64,000 bases of DNA from Kangiella geojedonensis (GCF_000981765.1 NZ_CP010975.1:1612001-1676000); one strand, 5' to 3'. Numbered from the stretch's first letter, positions 19,579 through 28,395 are shown. Notes: a model not told the origin generated them from the letters alone. Made by a program: numbers and translations.

Positions 19579-19643
19579 AAAGATTTGCCGTATCAGAAGT
19601 GACTCAACAAATATAGCAAATCTGCATTACTGTCACACCCAAG

Positions 19644-19665
19644 TTATGTGACAGTTTTGTGACTA
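19644..19665 (-). promoter_or_regulatory. PhoB-box-like direct repeat upstream of ppk
   Basis: On the minus strand, TAGTCAC and CTGTCAC are spaced by four A-rich bases and followed by ATAA. This is the 11-base periodicity of a PhoB box (consensus CTGTCAT, 4 bases, CTGTCAT). It lies about 65-85 bases before the ppk start. The same sequence also forms an 8-bp inverted repeat (actgtcac/gtgacagt, 19629-19655), so it could instead be a hairpin or another dyad operator. The nearest good -10 (TATATT) is further away than in a classical PhoB promoter. Confidence 0.4.
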
Positions 19666-19679
19666 AACCGCTAGCGGGC

Positions 19680-20522
19680 TTAGCCTTTCTTCCAAATATT
19701 CTTTCGCTTACTGGTCTTAGGCGCAGGCTGAGATTTTCGAGGTTTGACCGAAAGTTTAACCAAATCAGCAACCTTCTGAATTTGCTCTTCACTTAAATCC
19801 ATCCAACGGCCACGACTTAAACTTTTTGGCAAATCTACGGGGCCATACTCAATCCTGATCAGGCGAGATACATCCACATCTTGCGACTGCCATAACTTTC
19901 TAACTTCACGGTTTTTACCTTCCGACAATCCTACTTCATACCACTGATTAGCACCTTCGCCACCACCTGGCTGAATATAGTTAAATTGACACAAGTCACC
20001 ATCAATCAAGACTCCGTCACGCAGATTCTTGAGCATTTCATCAGTCACCTCGCCGTGAATTCTCACTGCATATTTGCGCTCAACCTGATACGAAGGATGC
20101 ATAAGGCGGTGGGCAAGCTCACCATTGTTGGTAAACAGTAATAAGCCTGTGGTATTAATATCCAAACGACCAATACTGATCCAGCGACCAAAGCTGGTAC
20201 GAGGTAACTTCTCGAATACGGTTGGCCGACCTTCAGGGTCTTTTTGTGTAGACACTTCGCCCAGTGGCTTATGATAAGCGATGATTCGAGTATACACTTC
20301 ATCCGAGGGTTTGATTTTAATCACACGCCCATCGACACGAATCGTGTCTTTGTCAGTCGCCCTTTCGCCTAAACTAGCGATAGAGCCATTAACACTGACT
20401 CGGCCATCAGCAATCCACTTTTCAATTTCACGACGAGAACCAAGGCCTGCATTGGCCAGAATTTTCTGAAGTTTTTCGGATTTGTCTGCTTTGTGCTTCG
20501 TATCAGTTCGTTGATTCGACAT
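19680..20522 (-). CDS. rluB: 23S rRNA pseudouridine synthase RluB
   Basis: A 280-residue RsuA-family pseudouridine synthase; E. coli RluB modifies U2605 of 23S rRNA. An S4 RNA-binding domain is at about 17-62 (LQKILANAGLGSRREIEKWI), and the catalytic aspartate is D121 in IGRLDINTTGLLLF. The tail after about residue 255 is lysine-rich (KPRKSQPAPKTSKRKN), typical of RluB. It sits in the scpA-scpB-rluB order seen in many gammaproteobacteria, but with a receiver gene inserted upstream. Confidence 0.92.
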   Translation of the reverse strand: MSNQRTDTKHKADKSEKLQKILANAGLGSRREIEKWIADGRVSVNGSIASLGERATDKDTIRVDGRVIKIKPSDEVYTRIIAYHKPLGEVSTQKDPEGRPTVFEKLPRTSFGRWISIGRLDINTTGLLLFTNNGELAHRLMHPSYQVERKYAVRIHGEVTDEMLKNLRDGVLIDGDLCQFNYIQPGGGEGANQWYEVGLSEGKNREVRKLWQSQDVDVSRLIRIEYGPVDLPKSLSRGRWMDLSEEQIQKVADLVKLSVKPRKSQPAPKTSKRKNIWKKG

Positions 20523-20612
20523 AATGGCCTTATTACTTGGATATTAGGACAATTTTAGGGGTTTCAGGGCGTGCAGTCGAGATGTAACTGCACTTATTTC
20601 TTAAAAGGAGGC

Positions 20613-21122
20613 TCAAGAGGCTATACGTCGTATTCTCTTATCAACCCCAATAAAGTTCTCAATTCGGTGAAAAACCTCATAGCGTGAGAAAGGCTTTTTC
20701 ATGAAGTCGTCAGCCCCAATTCTTTCTGCATAATACTTTTCTGTTGCTAAGACATTACCACTGATCATGATGACAGGGATATTTTTGGTTTTAGGGTCTT
20801 TGCGAAGCTGGCGAAGTACTTGAAAGCCATTAATGCCGGGTAAAACGATATCTAAGAAGATAAGACCGGGCTGATGCTCTTTTGCGAGCTTAAGGCCTGC
20901 CTCCCCATCAAGAGCGATACCCACTTCATACTGATTTTGTACCAGCATCTTTTTTAGCAAGGTACACACAGTTTTAGAGTCATCAATAATCAACATCTTC
21001 GTACCAGGCCGTGCATTAACACGCTTGTTACGTCGTCTTTCATCCTGATTCGCTGATTCGTCGACCGTATTGTCAATACGACCGGACGTCAATGACGAAC
21101 GAATTTTGTCAAGTAAACTCAA
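20613..21122 (-). CDS. Single-domain response regulator (PilG-like)
   Basis: A 169-residue protein with a charged, probably disordered N-terminal extension (1-40, RRRNKRVNARP near the end) and one receiver domain (about 42-165). Phospho-acceptor D91 lies in IFLDIVLPG, acidic D47-D48 in LIIDDSKT and K143 in MKKPF; no output domain follows. The receiver resembles PilG/CheY-type regulators of twitching or chemotaxis, but no pil or che genes are near. It has its own upstream gap of about 130 bases with a TATAAT at 21187-21192 (minus strand), so it is probably transcribed separately from scpB. Its role is unknown. Confidence 0.85.
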   Translation of the reverse strand: MSLLDKIRSSLTSGRIDNTVDESANQDERRRNKRVNARPGTKMLIIDDSKTVCTLLKKMLVQNQYEVGIALDGEAGLKLAKEHQPGLIFLDIVLPGINGFQVLRQLRKDPKTKNIPVIMISGNVLATEKYYAERIGADDFMKKPFSRYEVFHRIENFIGVDKRIRRIAS

Positions 21123-21253
21123 GCCAACCCCCCACTTAGTGGCAATAATCTTATTAGATTTTGTTATCGAAATTCTTCTGTAAACTATTATATAAGAACT
21201 TTGAGGGTAATACTTAGATTAGTTTTGCAATTATCACTTATCACTCAATAAAA

Positions 21254-22138
21254 TTAGTGTAGTTCTGTTGGCTTTAGGCTTGACTCACTCTCTTCCTCGC
21301 CTTCACTTGACCCTTCAGTGGTTTCTGCAGACTCGCTCTCAAGCTTTGATGTTTCAGTCTCTTGCTCCCGAGAAGCGTTCTCACCAGATTCCGAATCATC
21401 TTGAGACTCATTGATATGATTCGTGCTATTAATCTCTCTAGGGCTTTCAGAGTGATTATTAGAGTCCTCTACCGCTTCACCACTATTCTCTTCATCATCT
21501 TCAGTCAGGACGTTTTTACTTTTATTAACGTCATCCTGCTCCGAACTATCGCTACTCTGCTCTGAACCTTCCTCACCATCAAACTTCAACTCTGGATTTA
21601 AATTGTCCAAATCTTTAATTTCAGCTAAAGAAGGCAGTTCATCAAGGCTTTTTAGCCCAAAGTAGTCTAGGAAATATTTGGTGGTCGCATAAAGTGCCGG
21701 CTTACCTGGAACATCGCGATGACCAACAACGCGGATCCATTCACGCTCCAATAAAGTTTTAACAATGGATGAGCTAACACCGACACCACGAACTTGCTCA
21801 ATATCACTACGCGTCGTTGGTTGGCGATAAGCAATAAGTGACAAGGTTTCTAATAAAGCACGCGAATAACGAGATGGACGCTCTTCCCATAGTCGAGCAA
21901 TCCACTCCGCATAATCTTGTCGAGCCTGATAGCGGAAGCCAGTAGCCACCTCAACCAACTCAACGCCTCGACCTTCGGTTTCTTCCGCCAATATGTCCAA
22001 CGCTTTGGTCACATCGGCAGTTTTCACTTTTTCATCTTCTGCAAAAAGTTCAACCATACGGTCTTTAGATAAAGTACTTCCTGCGGCCAATAACGCAGCC
22101 TCGATGATGCATTTGATTTTTTCTATAGTCATACTCAT
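21254..22138 (-). CDS. scpB: Segregation and condensation protein B
   Basis: A 294-residue partner of ScpA in the SMC condensin complex. Two winged-helix domains occupy about 1-185, with the family segment SLIAYRQPTTRSDIEQVRGV at about 122-141. From about 190 to the end is a long low-complexity tail made almost entirely of E, S, D and N, roughly 100 residues more than minimal ScpB. The start ATG overlaps the scpA stop (ATGA), so the two are translationally coupled. Confidence 0.92.
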   Translation of the reverse strand: MSMTIEKIKCIIEAALLAAGSTLSKDRMVELFAEDEKVKTADVTKALDILAEETEGRGVELVEVATGFRYQARQDYAEWIARLWEERPSRYSRALLETLSLIAYRQPTTRSDIEQVRGVGVSSSIVKTLLEREWIRVVGHRDVPGKPALYATTKYFLDYFGLKSLDELPSLAEIKDLDNLNPELKFDGEEGSEQSSDSSEQDDVNKSKNVLTEDDEENSGEAVEDSNNHSESPREINSTNHINESQDDSESGENASREQETETSKLESESAETTEGSSEGEEESESSLKPTELH

Positions 22139-23061
22139 GCTTGGTCACTTGTCGTTTCAACTTCGGCGAGTGCATCTTCTATATCATCGTCGCCTTCAAT
22201 GCTACCGCTTGTTTTTGCACGAACGTGAATAGGTCCGTAATTATCACTTTGAATAATTTCCAGTAAGGACTCTTTAGCCAACTCCATGATGGCTAGGAAA
22301 GTCACCACCACTCCTGCACGGCCTTCTTCAGCGTCGAATAATTTCGCAAAGTCCGTGAATGATTGAGCCGAAATTCGTTCTAAAACCTTACCCATACGCT
22401 CTCGAACCGACAAGGCTTCGAATTTAACCTGATGGCTTGAGAACATCTCCGCTCTTCTGAGTACGTCTCTGAGCGCGATCAGTAGCTCTTTCATATCGAC
22501 CTCAGGCTCAGGCTTAATGATATTCATATCAGGCTTTTTCGCACTAACCTGATACACATCACGACCCATACGAGGTAACTCGTCAATATCCTCGGCGGCC
22601 TGCTTAAACTGTTCGTACTCTTGAAGTCGACGAATTAAGTCAGCACGAGGGTCATCTTCATCTTCATCTTCCGAAGGCGGCCTTGGTAACAGTACTCGGC
22701 TTTTAATCTCAGCTAACATAGCCGCCATCACCAGGTATTCTGCCGCGAGTTCCAAGTGTAAAGCTTTCATCAGCTCGACATACTCCATATATTGCTCAGT
22801 AATATGAGCAATCGGAATATCACGAATATCAACGTTCTGACGCTTGATTAAATACAGCAGTAAATCTAAAGGACCTTCAAATGCCTCTAAAAAGACTTCC
22901 AGCGCATCCGGCGGAATATACAAGTCCTGAGGAAACTCTTCGACCTGTTCGCCATCAACTAAAGCAAACGGCATCTCCCCTTGAACATGATCAGCACTAG
23001 CCTGCTGTTCCTGCTCTGAAGGTGTTAGTTGCTCTTGGCTTTCGCCGTTTTGCTCAGTCAT
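22135..23061 (-). CDS. scpA: Segregation and condensation protein A
   Basis: A 308-residue kleisin that links SMC heads. After an acidic N-terminal lead, the canonical FEGPLDLLLYLIKRQNVDI lies near residue 58, followed by EYLVMAAMLAEIKSRVLLPR near 125. The C-terminal winged helix holds the VTFLAIMELAKE segment. It sits between trpS (27-base gap) and scpB (4-base overlap). Having ScpAB suggests Smc-type rather than MukBEF chromosome condensation. Confidence 0.94.
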   Translation of the reverse strand: MTEQNGESQEQLTPSEQEQQASADHVQGEMPFALVDGEQVEEFPQDLYIPPDALEVFLEAFEGPLDLLLYLIKRQNVDIRDIPIAHITEQYMEYVELMKALHLELAAEYLVMAAMLAEIKSRVLLPRPPSEDEDEDDPRADLIRRLQEYEQFKQAAEDIDELPRMGRDVYQVSAKKPDMNIIKPEPEVDMKELLIALRDVLRRAEMFSSHQVKFEALSVRERMGKVLERISAQSFTDFAKLFDAEEGRAGVVVTFLAIMELAKESLLEIIQSDNYGPIHVRAKTSGSIEGDDDIEDALAEVETTSDQA

Positions 23062-23088
23062 TATTGATTCTCAAAAGTCAGTTTTAGG

Positions 23089-24306
23089 CTACTTGTAGGA
23101 AAGTCCCATGGCTTGGCGTACATCGTCCATCGTTTCACGGGCAATGTCTCGCGCTCGGTCACAACCTTCCGAAACAATATTACGGATGATTTCAGGGCTT
23201 TCTTCGTACTCTTGGGCACGCTCTACAAATTGTTGCTGCTCCGCGCAAACACTATCGATTACTGGTTGCTTACACTCAACACAACCAATTCCTGCAGATG
23301 TACAGCCTTTTTGAACCCACTCCTTCACTTCTTCTGGAGAGTAAATTTTATGGAATTCCCACACTGGGCACTTTTCAGGGTTGCCCGGATCATCGCGACG
23401 AACACGCGCAGGGTCTGTTGGCATAGTACGGATTTTCTTTTCAACAGACTCTCGTGGTTCACGCATTGAAATTGCGTTGCCGTAAGACTTAGACATTTTT
23501 TGTCCGTCTAGCCCCGGCATTTTGGATACCGGTGTTAACAACGCTTTGGGTTCAGGCAAAATCACTTTACCCGCACCGTCCAAATATCCGTACAGACGCT
23601 CGCGATCATTCAATGAGATATTGGCTTGGCTTTCGACTAAAGCTTGAGCTGTTTCTAATGAAGACTGGTCGCCCTCTTCTTGGAATTTTTTACGTAAGCT
23701 ATTGTAAAGTTTAGCATTCTTCTTACCCATCTTTTTAATAGCTTGAGTCACTTTCTCTTCAAAGCCCGGCTCTTTGCCATAGAAATGGTTAAAGCGTCTT
23801 GCTGCTTCACGAGTCATTTCAACATGCGGCACCTGATCGGCACCTACAGGCACATTACCAGCTTTATACACTAATATATCAGCCGCTTGCAGTAACGGGT
23901 AACCTAAGAAGCCATAGGTTGATAGATCTTTATTCTGTAGCTTCTCTTGCTGCTCTTTGTAGGTAGGAACTCGCTCTAACCAGCCTAGCGGCGTGGTCAT
24001 AGACATCAATAAGTGTAGCTCAGCATGCTCAGGCACTTTGGACTGCACAAAAATAGTCGACGAACTCGGGTTAATACCGGCAGCTAGCCAGTCGATAACC
24101 GTGTCCCACACATAGCCCTCAATCTTTGAAGTATCATCATAGTTCGTGGTCAAGGCATGCCAATCAGCTACCATGAAAAAGCACTCATATTCATGTTGCA
24201 TTTGTGCCCAATTTTTTAAAACCCCATGGTAATGCCCTAAATGTAATGGTCCCGTAGGACGCATGCCGGATAGAACGCGCTTTTGGCCAACTGATATAGA
24301 ACTCAA
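23089..24306 (-). CDS. trpS: Tryptophanyl-tRNA synthetase (long form)
   Basis: A class I aminoacyl-tRNA synthetase charging tRNA-Trp. The HIGH-type motif is LHLGHYHGV near residue 20 and the KMSKS signature is GQKMSKSYGN near 270. At 405 residues it is about 70 longer than E. coli TrpS. The extra sequence is a lysine-rich insertion (about 175-250) before KMSKS plus a cysteine-containing segment, CTSAGIGCVECK, near 330, a form also seen in Pseudomonas. The start is TTG, six bases after AAAGGA. It heads the trpS-scpA-scpB series. Confidence 0.93.
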   Translation of the reverse strand: MSSISVGQKRVLSGMRPTGPLHLGHYHGVLKNWAQMQHEYECFFMVADWHALTTNYDDTSKIEGYVWDTVIDWLAAGINPSSSTIFVQSKVPEHAELHLLMSMTTPLGWLERVPTYKEQQEKLQNKDLSTYGFLGYPLLQAADILVYKAGNVPVGADQVPHVEMTREAARRFNHFYGKEPGFEEKVTQAIKKMGKKNAKLYNSLRKKFQEEGDQSSLETAQALVESQANISLNDRERLYGYLDGAGKVILPEPKALLTPVSKMPGLDGQKMSKSYGNAISMREPRESVEKKIRTMPTDPARVRRDDPGNPEKCPVWEFHKIYSPEEVKEWVQKGCTSAGIGCVECKQPVIDSVCAEQQQFVERAQEYEESPEIIRNIVSEGCDRARDIARETMDDVRQAMGLSYK

Positions 24307-24459
24307 TGGATATCCTTTGAAGTAACTTTTTTAATAAATTTATAAGACTGTCCATTATAACGAGAACATTCCAAAACGCTATATTTCTGTATTTCAGCAG
24401 ACTCAAATTCAACTAAACGACGACCTGATTGCAAATATTGATTATAAAACAATCAATTC

Positions 24460-24488
24460 TTGACATAAGCCAATATGTGTATATACAC
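24460..24488 (+). promoter_or_regulatory. MarR gene promoter with overlapping palindromic operator
   Basis: TTGACA (24460-24465) and TATACA (24482-24487) are spaced by 16 bases. A perfect 12-bp palindrome, gtgtatatacac (24477-24488), covers the -10, a natural site for repression by the MarR protein encoded immediately downstream. The predicted transcription start falls at or within a base of the ATG at 24493, so the message may be leaderless. Confidence 0.6.
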
Positions 24489-24492
24489 TTAA

Positions 24493-24906
24493 ATGATGAA
24501 TAATGCACTTAATAAGCAGCTTCCTGAGTTCTACGAGACTAAAGATTGCTACTGCTTAGAAGCTCGGCGACAAGCACGAGCAATAACTCGGTTATATGAA
24601 GAAAAGCTACGACCACACGGTCTGCGAGCCACACAATTTTCAGTGCTGGCGACTTTAAAGCTTAAAGGCCCTACACCAGTCACTGAGTTAGCTGACTTTT
24701 TAGTTCTTGAGCGCACAACCATGACGCGCAGTGCCGCAGTCATGGCGAAAAAAGGCTGGATTGAGCCAGCGACCACAGACGACGCACGTGTCAGAGCATG
24801 GCAATTAACATCGCAGGGCCACCAGAAATTAGCTGAAGCTTTCCCTGCTTGGAAGTCGGTGCAAGATGTACTTTCTAGCACAGGACCAACCGAAGATTCT
24901 GTATGA
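24493..24906 (+). CDS. MarR family transcriptional regulator
   Basis: A 137-residue winged-helix repressor. The DNA-binding part runs about 40-105 (PVTELADFLVLERTTMTRS). The N-terminus has a CYCLEARR motif whose two cysteines could sense oxidants or electrophiles; this is a suggestion only. Two adjacent ATGs (24493 and 24496) are both possible starts, and neither has a ribosome binding site. It is divergent from trpS and is followed by a DUF1428 gene after 82 bases, and then a glyoxalase-fold gene, which it may control. Confidence 0.85.
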   Translation: MMNNALNKQLPEFYETKDCYCLEARRQARAITRLYEEKLRPHGLRATQFSVLATLKLKGPTPVTELADFLVLERTTMTRSAAVMAKKGWIEPATTDDARVRAWQLTSQGHQKLAEAFPAWKSVQDVLSSTGPTEDSV

Positions 24907-24988
24907 ATATCAACTCAACGACAGCTAACGGATACAAAATCTGTAGTGGTATGTTGTTAACTTAAGGTCAAACATAAGGAGATCAACC

Positions 24989-25351
24989 ATGTCATTCTAT
25001 ATTGATGGATATGTACTACCTGTACCGAACGATAAGCTCGATGAATACATCGAAATGGCCAAACGCGCTGGTGAAGTCTGGAAAGAATACGGAGCATTAA
25101 AAGTTGTCGAAGCCAAAGCCGACGACGTTCCCGAGGGAAAAGTCACATCGTTCGGTCAAAGTGTTCAGCTTAAAGAAGGCGAAACCGTCATCTTCTCATA
25201 CATCCTTTATGAATCCCGCGAAGCGCGCGATGCCATTAACGAGAAGGTTATGCAAGATCCGCGCTTGGCTGACATGATGGATCCGAAAAATTTACCCTTT
25301 GATGGTATGCGGATGTTCTGGGGCGGCTTCACGCCAATCGTAGAACTATAG
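24989..25351 (+). CDS. DUF1428 protein (YbaA-like)
   Basis: A 120-residue protein of the DUF1428 family, with E. coli YbaA as relative. It is expected to form a dimeric alpha/beta barrel. The family hallmarks are the start FYIDGYVLPVP, ALKVVEAKADDVP near residue 36 and the end FDGMRMFWGGFTPIVEL. The function is unknown. A clear AAGGAG ribosome site lies 7 bases before the ATG. It is followed after 10 bases by the VOC gene. Confidence 0.85.
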   Translation: MSFYIDGYVLPVPNDKLDEYIEMAKRAGEVWKEYGALKVVEAKADDVPEGKVTSFGQSVQLKEGETVIFSYILYESREARDAINEKVMQDPRLADMMDPKNLPFDGMRMFWGGFTPIVEL

Positions 25352-25361
25352 GAGATTTTCA

Positions 25362-25841
25362 ATGAGTGATAAAAATATTGAGTTAAGGGCTCCCATCGCA
25401 CACCTTGTTTGCGATCCTTGCTCTGAAGCTATCGAGTTTTATGTAAAAGCTTTCGGCGCTGAAGAGTTACAAAGGGTTCCGGGGCCAAATGGTGAAAAGA
25501 TCATGCACGCCTGCTTAAAGATCGACGATGGCTATATTTTCCTAGTCGATGACTTCCCCGAGTTTAATCCAGAGGGTAAATCACAATCACCAAAGGCTCT
25601 GGGCGGAAGTCCTGTCACCATTCATCGCTATGTAGACAACTGCGATGATGCGTTTAAGCAAGCGATTGACACAGGGGCGACTGGTAAAATGGAGCCTCAA
25701 GATACTTTCTGGGGTGATCGTTACGCAGCCTTTGTTGATCCTTTCGGCCATAACTGGTCAATAGCACATCGAGTAAAAAATGTGAGCGATGAAGATCTTA
25801 AGAAAGCCATGAATGAAGAGTTTAGTGGTGAGAAGTGTTAG
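25362..25841 (+). CDS. VOC (glyoxalase/PhnB-like) protein
   Basis: A 159-residue vicinal-oxygen-chelate fold protein, beginning with a short lead and then APIAHLVCDPCSEAIEFYVK. It contains two betaalphabetabetabeta modules, and the C-terminal DRYAAFVDPFGHNWSIAHR is typical of PhnB-like members. VOC proteins include glyoxalases, dioxygenases and resistance proteins; the substrate here cannot be read. It forms an operon with the DUF1428 gene and ends just before a strong terminator. Confidence 0.85.
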   Translation: MSDKNIELRAPIAHLVCDPCSEAIEFYVKAFGAEELQRVPGPNGEKIMHACLKIDDGYIFLVDDFPEFNPEGKSQSPKALGGSPVTIHRYVDNCDDAFKQAIDTGATGKMEPQDTFWGDRYAAFVDPFGHNWSIAHRVKNVSDEDLKKAMNEEFSGEKC

Positions 25842-25849
25842 TGCAGTCC

Positions 25850-25885
25850 AAATAAGCGGTTAGTAAAAACACTAACCGCTTATTT
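25850..25885. terminator. Bidirectional terminator between VOC gene and yciO
   Basis: A perfect 15-bp stem (25850-25864 with 25871-25885) with a 6-base loop lies between the two convergent genes, starting 9 bases past the VOC stop. The A-rich and T-rich ends allow it to act in both directions. Confidence 0.85.
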
Positions 25886-25898
25886 GTTCACTCAATGT

Positions 25899-26522
25899 TT
25901 ACTCAAAAGCCTCTGCGTCGCCAGCCCCTTGACGAACAACTTCTGGGTAACCGGAGGTTAGGTCAATGACCGTGGTAGGCTCATGGCCACAATAGCCACC
26001 ATCAATCACCACATCAACACGTCCATTCAATATGTCATGAATCTCATACGGTTCTAGAATTTCACCGTCTTCTTGTTGAGGTAAAATTAAACTCGAACTC
26101 ATGAGCGGTTCGCCTAAGTCTTCTAGCAAAGCTTGGGTAATCGGTGTTTCTGGAACACGAATACCGATAGTTTTCTTTTTAGGATGCTTTAAACGGTTTG
26201 GTACTTCGCCCGTAGCTCGAAGGATAAAGGTATATGGACCAGGCGTGTTATTTTTAATCAAACGAAATGCGGCATTATCGACCCGCGCATAAGTCGCTAA
26301 TTCCGATAAATCACGGCACACCAGAGTAAAGTTATGTGACTTATCCAGATTACGGATCCGCCGAATTCGATCCAACGCAGTTTTATCCCCGATGTGACAG
26401 CCAAGCGCATAGCCTGAGTCCGTCGGGTAGGCCACTAAAGCACCCTGACGAATTTTGGCCACCACCTGACTAATCAGTCTTGGTTGCGGTGTTTCGTTAT
26501 GAATTTCAATGAGTTGTGTCAT
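25899..26522 (-). CDS. yciO: YciO, Sua5/YrdC-family protein
   Basis: A 207-residue member of the Sua5/YciO/YrdC RNA-binding family. The YPTDSGYALGCHIG segment near residue 33 and the SSSLILP segment are family features. YrdC/TsaC makes threonylcarbamoyl-AMP for t6A in tRNA; YciO is a paralogue whose own role is less certain. It lies 19 bases after rnm on the same strand, the same pairing as in E. coli, where both are near the trp region. Confidence 0.88.
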   Translation of the reverse strand: MTQLIEIHNETPQPRLISQVVAKIRQGALVAYPTDSGYALGCHIGDKTALDRIRRIRNLDKSHNFTLVCRDLSELATYARVDNAAFRLIKNNTPGPYTFILRATGEVPNRLKHPKKKTIGIRVPETPITQALLEDLGEPLMSSSLILPQQEDGEILEPYEIHDILNGRVDVVIDGGYCGHEPTTVIDLTSGYPEVVRQGAGDAEAFE

Positions 26523-26541
26523 ATTTTTGTTCTTTCAGTTA

Positions 26542-27402
26542 TTACTTATGGCTCCACGTAGGAGACTCCCAGACAGGGGTAACTTTTTCGGGTAAAGGCG
26601 CAAACTTACCCAGCAAAGCCCAAGGCTTATCGGGCGAATGAAAGTCTGAGCCTTGTGACGCATAAAGCTCGAACTGCTTGCTCCAATCCGCTAACAGATT
26701 CTTCTGTCCTGGATGGATATTAGGATAACATGTTTCAATTCCTAAACCGCCGAATGATTTAAATTGCTCAATCAAGCGCTTCAGTTTATTCGAGCCCATG
26801 CCATAGCGCGTTGGGTGGGCTAACACTGGAATGCCACCAGCTTGGCGAATCATGGCGACGGCATCTTCAAGATCAAACCATTCGTCTTTAACGTAAGCTT
26901 TGCCGCCCTTAGCAAGATACTTTTTGAAAGCATCTCCAAAGTTCTTAACTTCACCACGCTCAAGCAAGTACTGGGCAAGATGAGTCCGACAAACCATCGG
27001 CTGGCTATCGACTAAATACTCAATATCTGGCTGCGCGCCTTTTACGCCCGCCTCTTCTAATCGTTTCCCCATTTCGGCAGCTCTATCACGGCGCTTACTT
27101 TGGATTGTTTTCAAGAAACTCTGTAATCCAGCGTGCTCATGGTTAATTTGTAATCCGACAATATGAACCGTGTCTTGTCCTTTACTGTTCCAAGTAGCTG
27201 AAATTTCAACGCCTGGAACCACCGAAACATTATAGCTCGATGATAATTCAATAGCTTCGTCAACCGAATCAACCGAATCATGGTCAGTAATGGCTAATTC
27301 ATCCACACCTCTCTCAGCAGCAAGCGTTAGAAGCTCTTTTGCTGTTAAGCTACCGTCTGAAGCAGTTGTGTGACTGTGTAAATCACGTAACATAGCGCTC
27401 AC
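26542..27402 (-). CDS. rnm: PHP-domain 5'-3' exoribonuclease RNase AM
   Basis: A 286-residue PHP phosphoesterase, with metal ligands in LRDLHSHTTASDGSL (5-19) and AITDHDSVD, and further histidines in CRTHLAQ, VLAHPTRYG and GSDFHSPD. It matches E. coli YciV, now RNase AM, which trims the 5' ends of rRNA precursors and degrades short RNA. The first codons allow either ATG, separated by two codons. It is divergent from yciB. Confidence 0.88.
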   Translation of the reverse strand: MSAMLRDLHSHTTASDGSLTAKELLTLAAERGVDELAITDHDSVDSVDEAIELSSSYNVSVVPGVEISATWNSKGQDTVHIVGLQINHEHAGLQSFLKTIQSKRRDRAAEMGKRLEEAGVKGAQPDIEYLVDSQPMVCRTHLAQYLLERGEVKNFGDAFKKYLAKGGKAYVKDEWFDLEDAVAMIRQAGGIPVLAHPTRYGMGSNKLKRLIEQFKSFGGLGIETCYPNIHPGQKNLLADWSKQFELYASQGSDFHSPDKPWALLGKFAPLPEKVTPVWESPTWSHK

Positions 27403-27500
27403 TAATCATTAATGATGAAAGTCGTTCAAATATTGTTACCGCTAGTTTGCCTACCTTTTGCTATAAGGTAAACTTAGCGAGCAATTTAATAGGTATTATT

Positions 27501-28064
27501 ATGACGTTTCTTAAAGAGAATTACCCAATTATCGGCTTTATTGCGGCTTATTTATTAACCAAGAACCTGATCTTGGCCGCAGCCATCTGGAGTGGACTCA
27601 CCCTCATACAGATGATTCTGCATTACTTCACTAAAAAAGAGGTGAAAACCAGCCATGTAGCGCTGTTTTTTGTCGGGCTGGCTTTAGTGGCCTTAGCATA
27701 CTACTTTGATGATGATGACTTCATTAAGTGGAAAACCAGCATCGCAGTCTGGGCCGGCGCCTTGTTTATCCTGATTCGTCAGTTCGCATCGAAGAAATAC
27801 GTGATACAAGATCTCACCAAGTCGAGCGGATTGATAAAAGACAGCGCACCTAAGTCGTTGTTAGCAAAAGTAAACGGGGTATGGGTGGTCACCTTAGCGC
27901 TATATGGTGGCTTAAACCTTTATGTTGCGTTTAATTTTAGTACCGACTTTTGGTTCTATTTCAAATTAATCAGCATGTTTGTTTTACTCTTTGGCTTACT
28001 TATTATTAGCATTGTTATGCTGAAAGATCATGTTCATCTCGACGAAGAACAGCCGAACCAGTAA
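27501..28064 (+). CDS. yciB: Intracellular septation protein YciB (IspZ)
   Basis: A 187-residue inner-membrane protein with about five hydrophobic segments, starting MTFLKENYPIIGFIAAYLL. I took this ATG because TAGGTA lies just upstream and the protein then matches the family. An ATG 54 bases earlier would add an atypical lead with no obvious ribosome site. YciB is linked to cell envelope and septum integrity. It is followed by yciI and bolA on the same strand. Confidence 0.88.
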   Translation: MTFLKENYPIIGFIAAYLLTKNLILAAAIWSGLTLIQMILHYFTKKEVKTSHVALFFVGLALVALAYYFDDDDFIKWKTSIAVWAGALFILIRQFASKKYVIQDLTKSSGLIKDSAPKSLLAKVNGVWVVTLALYGGLNLYVAFNFSTDFWFYFKLISMFVLLFGLLIISIVMLKDHVHLDEEQPNQ

Positions 28065-28084
28065 GCCCACGATAGGAATTATTT

Positions 28085-28384
28085 ATGCTTTATATGATTT
28101 ACTCAGAAGACGTTGAAAATTCATTACCTCTTCGAGCAAAGGCTCGACCTGCTCATATTGATCGCCTTCAAGTGCTTAAAAATGAAGGCCGACTCATTTT
28201 GGCTGGCCCGCTTCCTGCTATTGATGCTAACGACCCTGCTGAGGCAGGTTTTACCGGCAGTTTGATTGTGGCTGAGTTTGAATCCTTAGAAGCCGCTAAA
28301 GCATGGGCTGACGCTGATCCCTATATTGAAGCTGGTGTTTACCAAAACGTTACCGTTAAACCCTACAAAAAAGTACTACCTTAA
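28085..28384 (+). CDS. yciI: YciI-like protein
   Basis: A 99-residue YCII-domain protein ([17 protein letters not shown], then [16 protein letters not shown]). The conserved aspartate and histidine of the family are visible as the H in PAHIDRL and the D in ADADPYI. The family fold is a ferredoxin-like dimer; the reaction is unknown. It is directly downstream of yciB, as in E. coli and Pseudomonas. Confidence 0.9.
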   Translation: MLYMIYSEDVENSLPLRAKARPAHIDRLQVLKNEGRLILAGPLPAIDANDPAEAGFTGSLIVAEFESLEAAKAWADADPYIEAGVYQNVTVKPYKKVLP

Positions 28385-28395
28385 GGGCCAAAATC

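Noticed and set aside
19604-19792. 62-codon minus-strand frame at the rluB end
   Set aside because: It overlaps the RluB C-terminal coding region in another frame and has no ribosome site or family resemblance.
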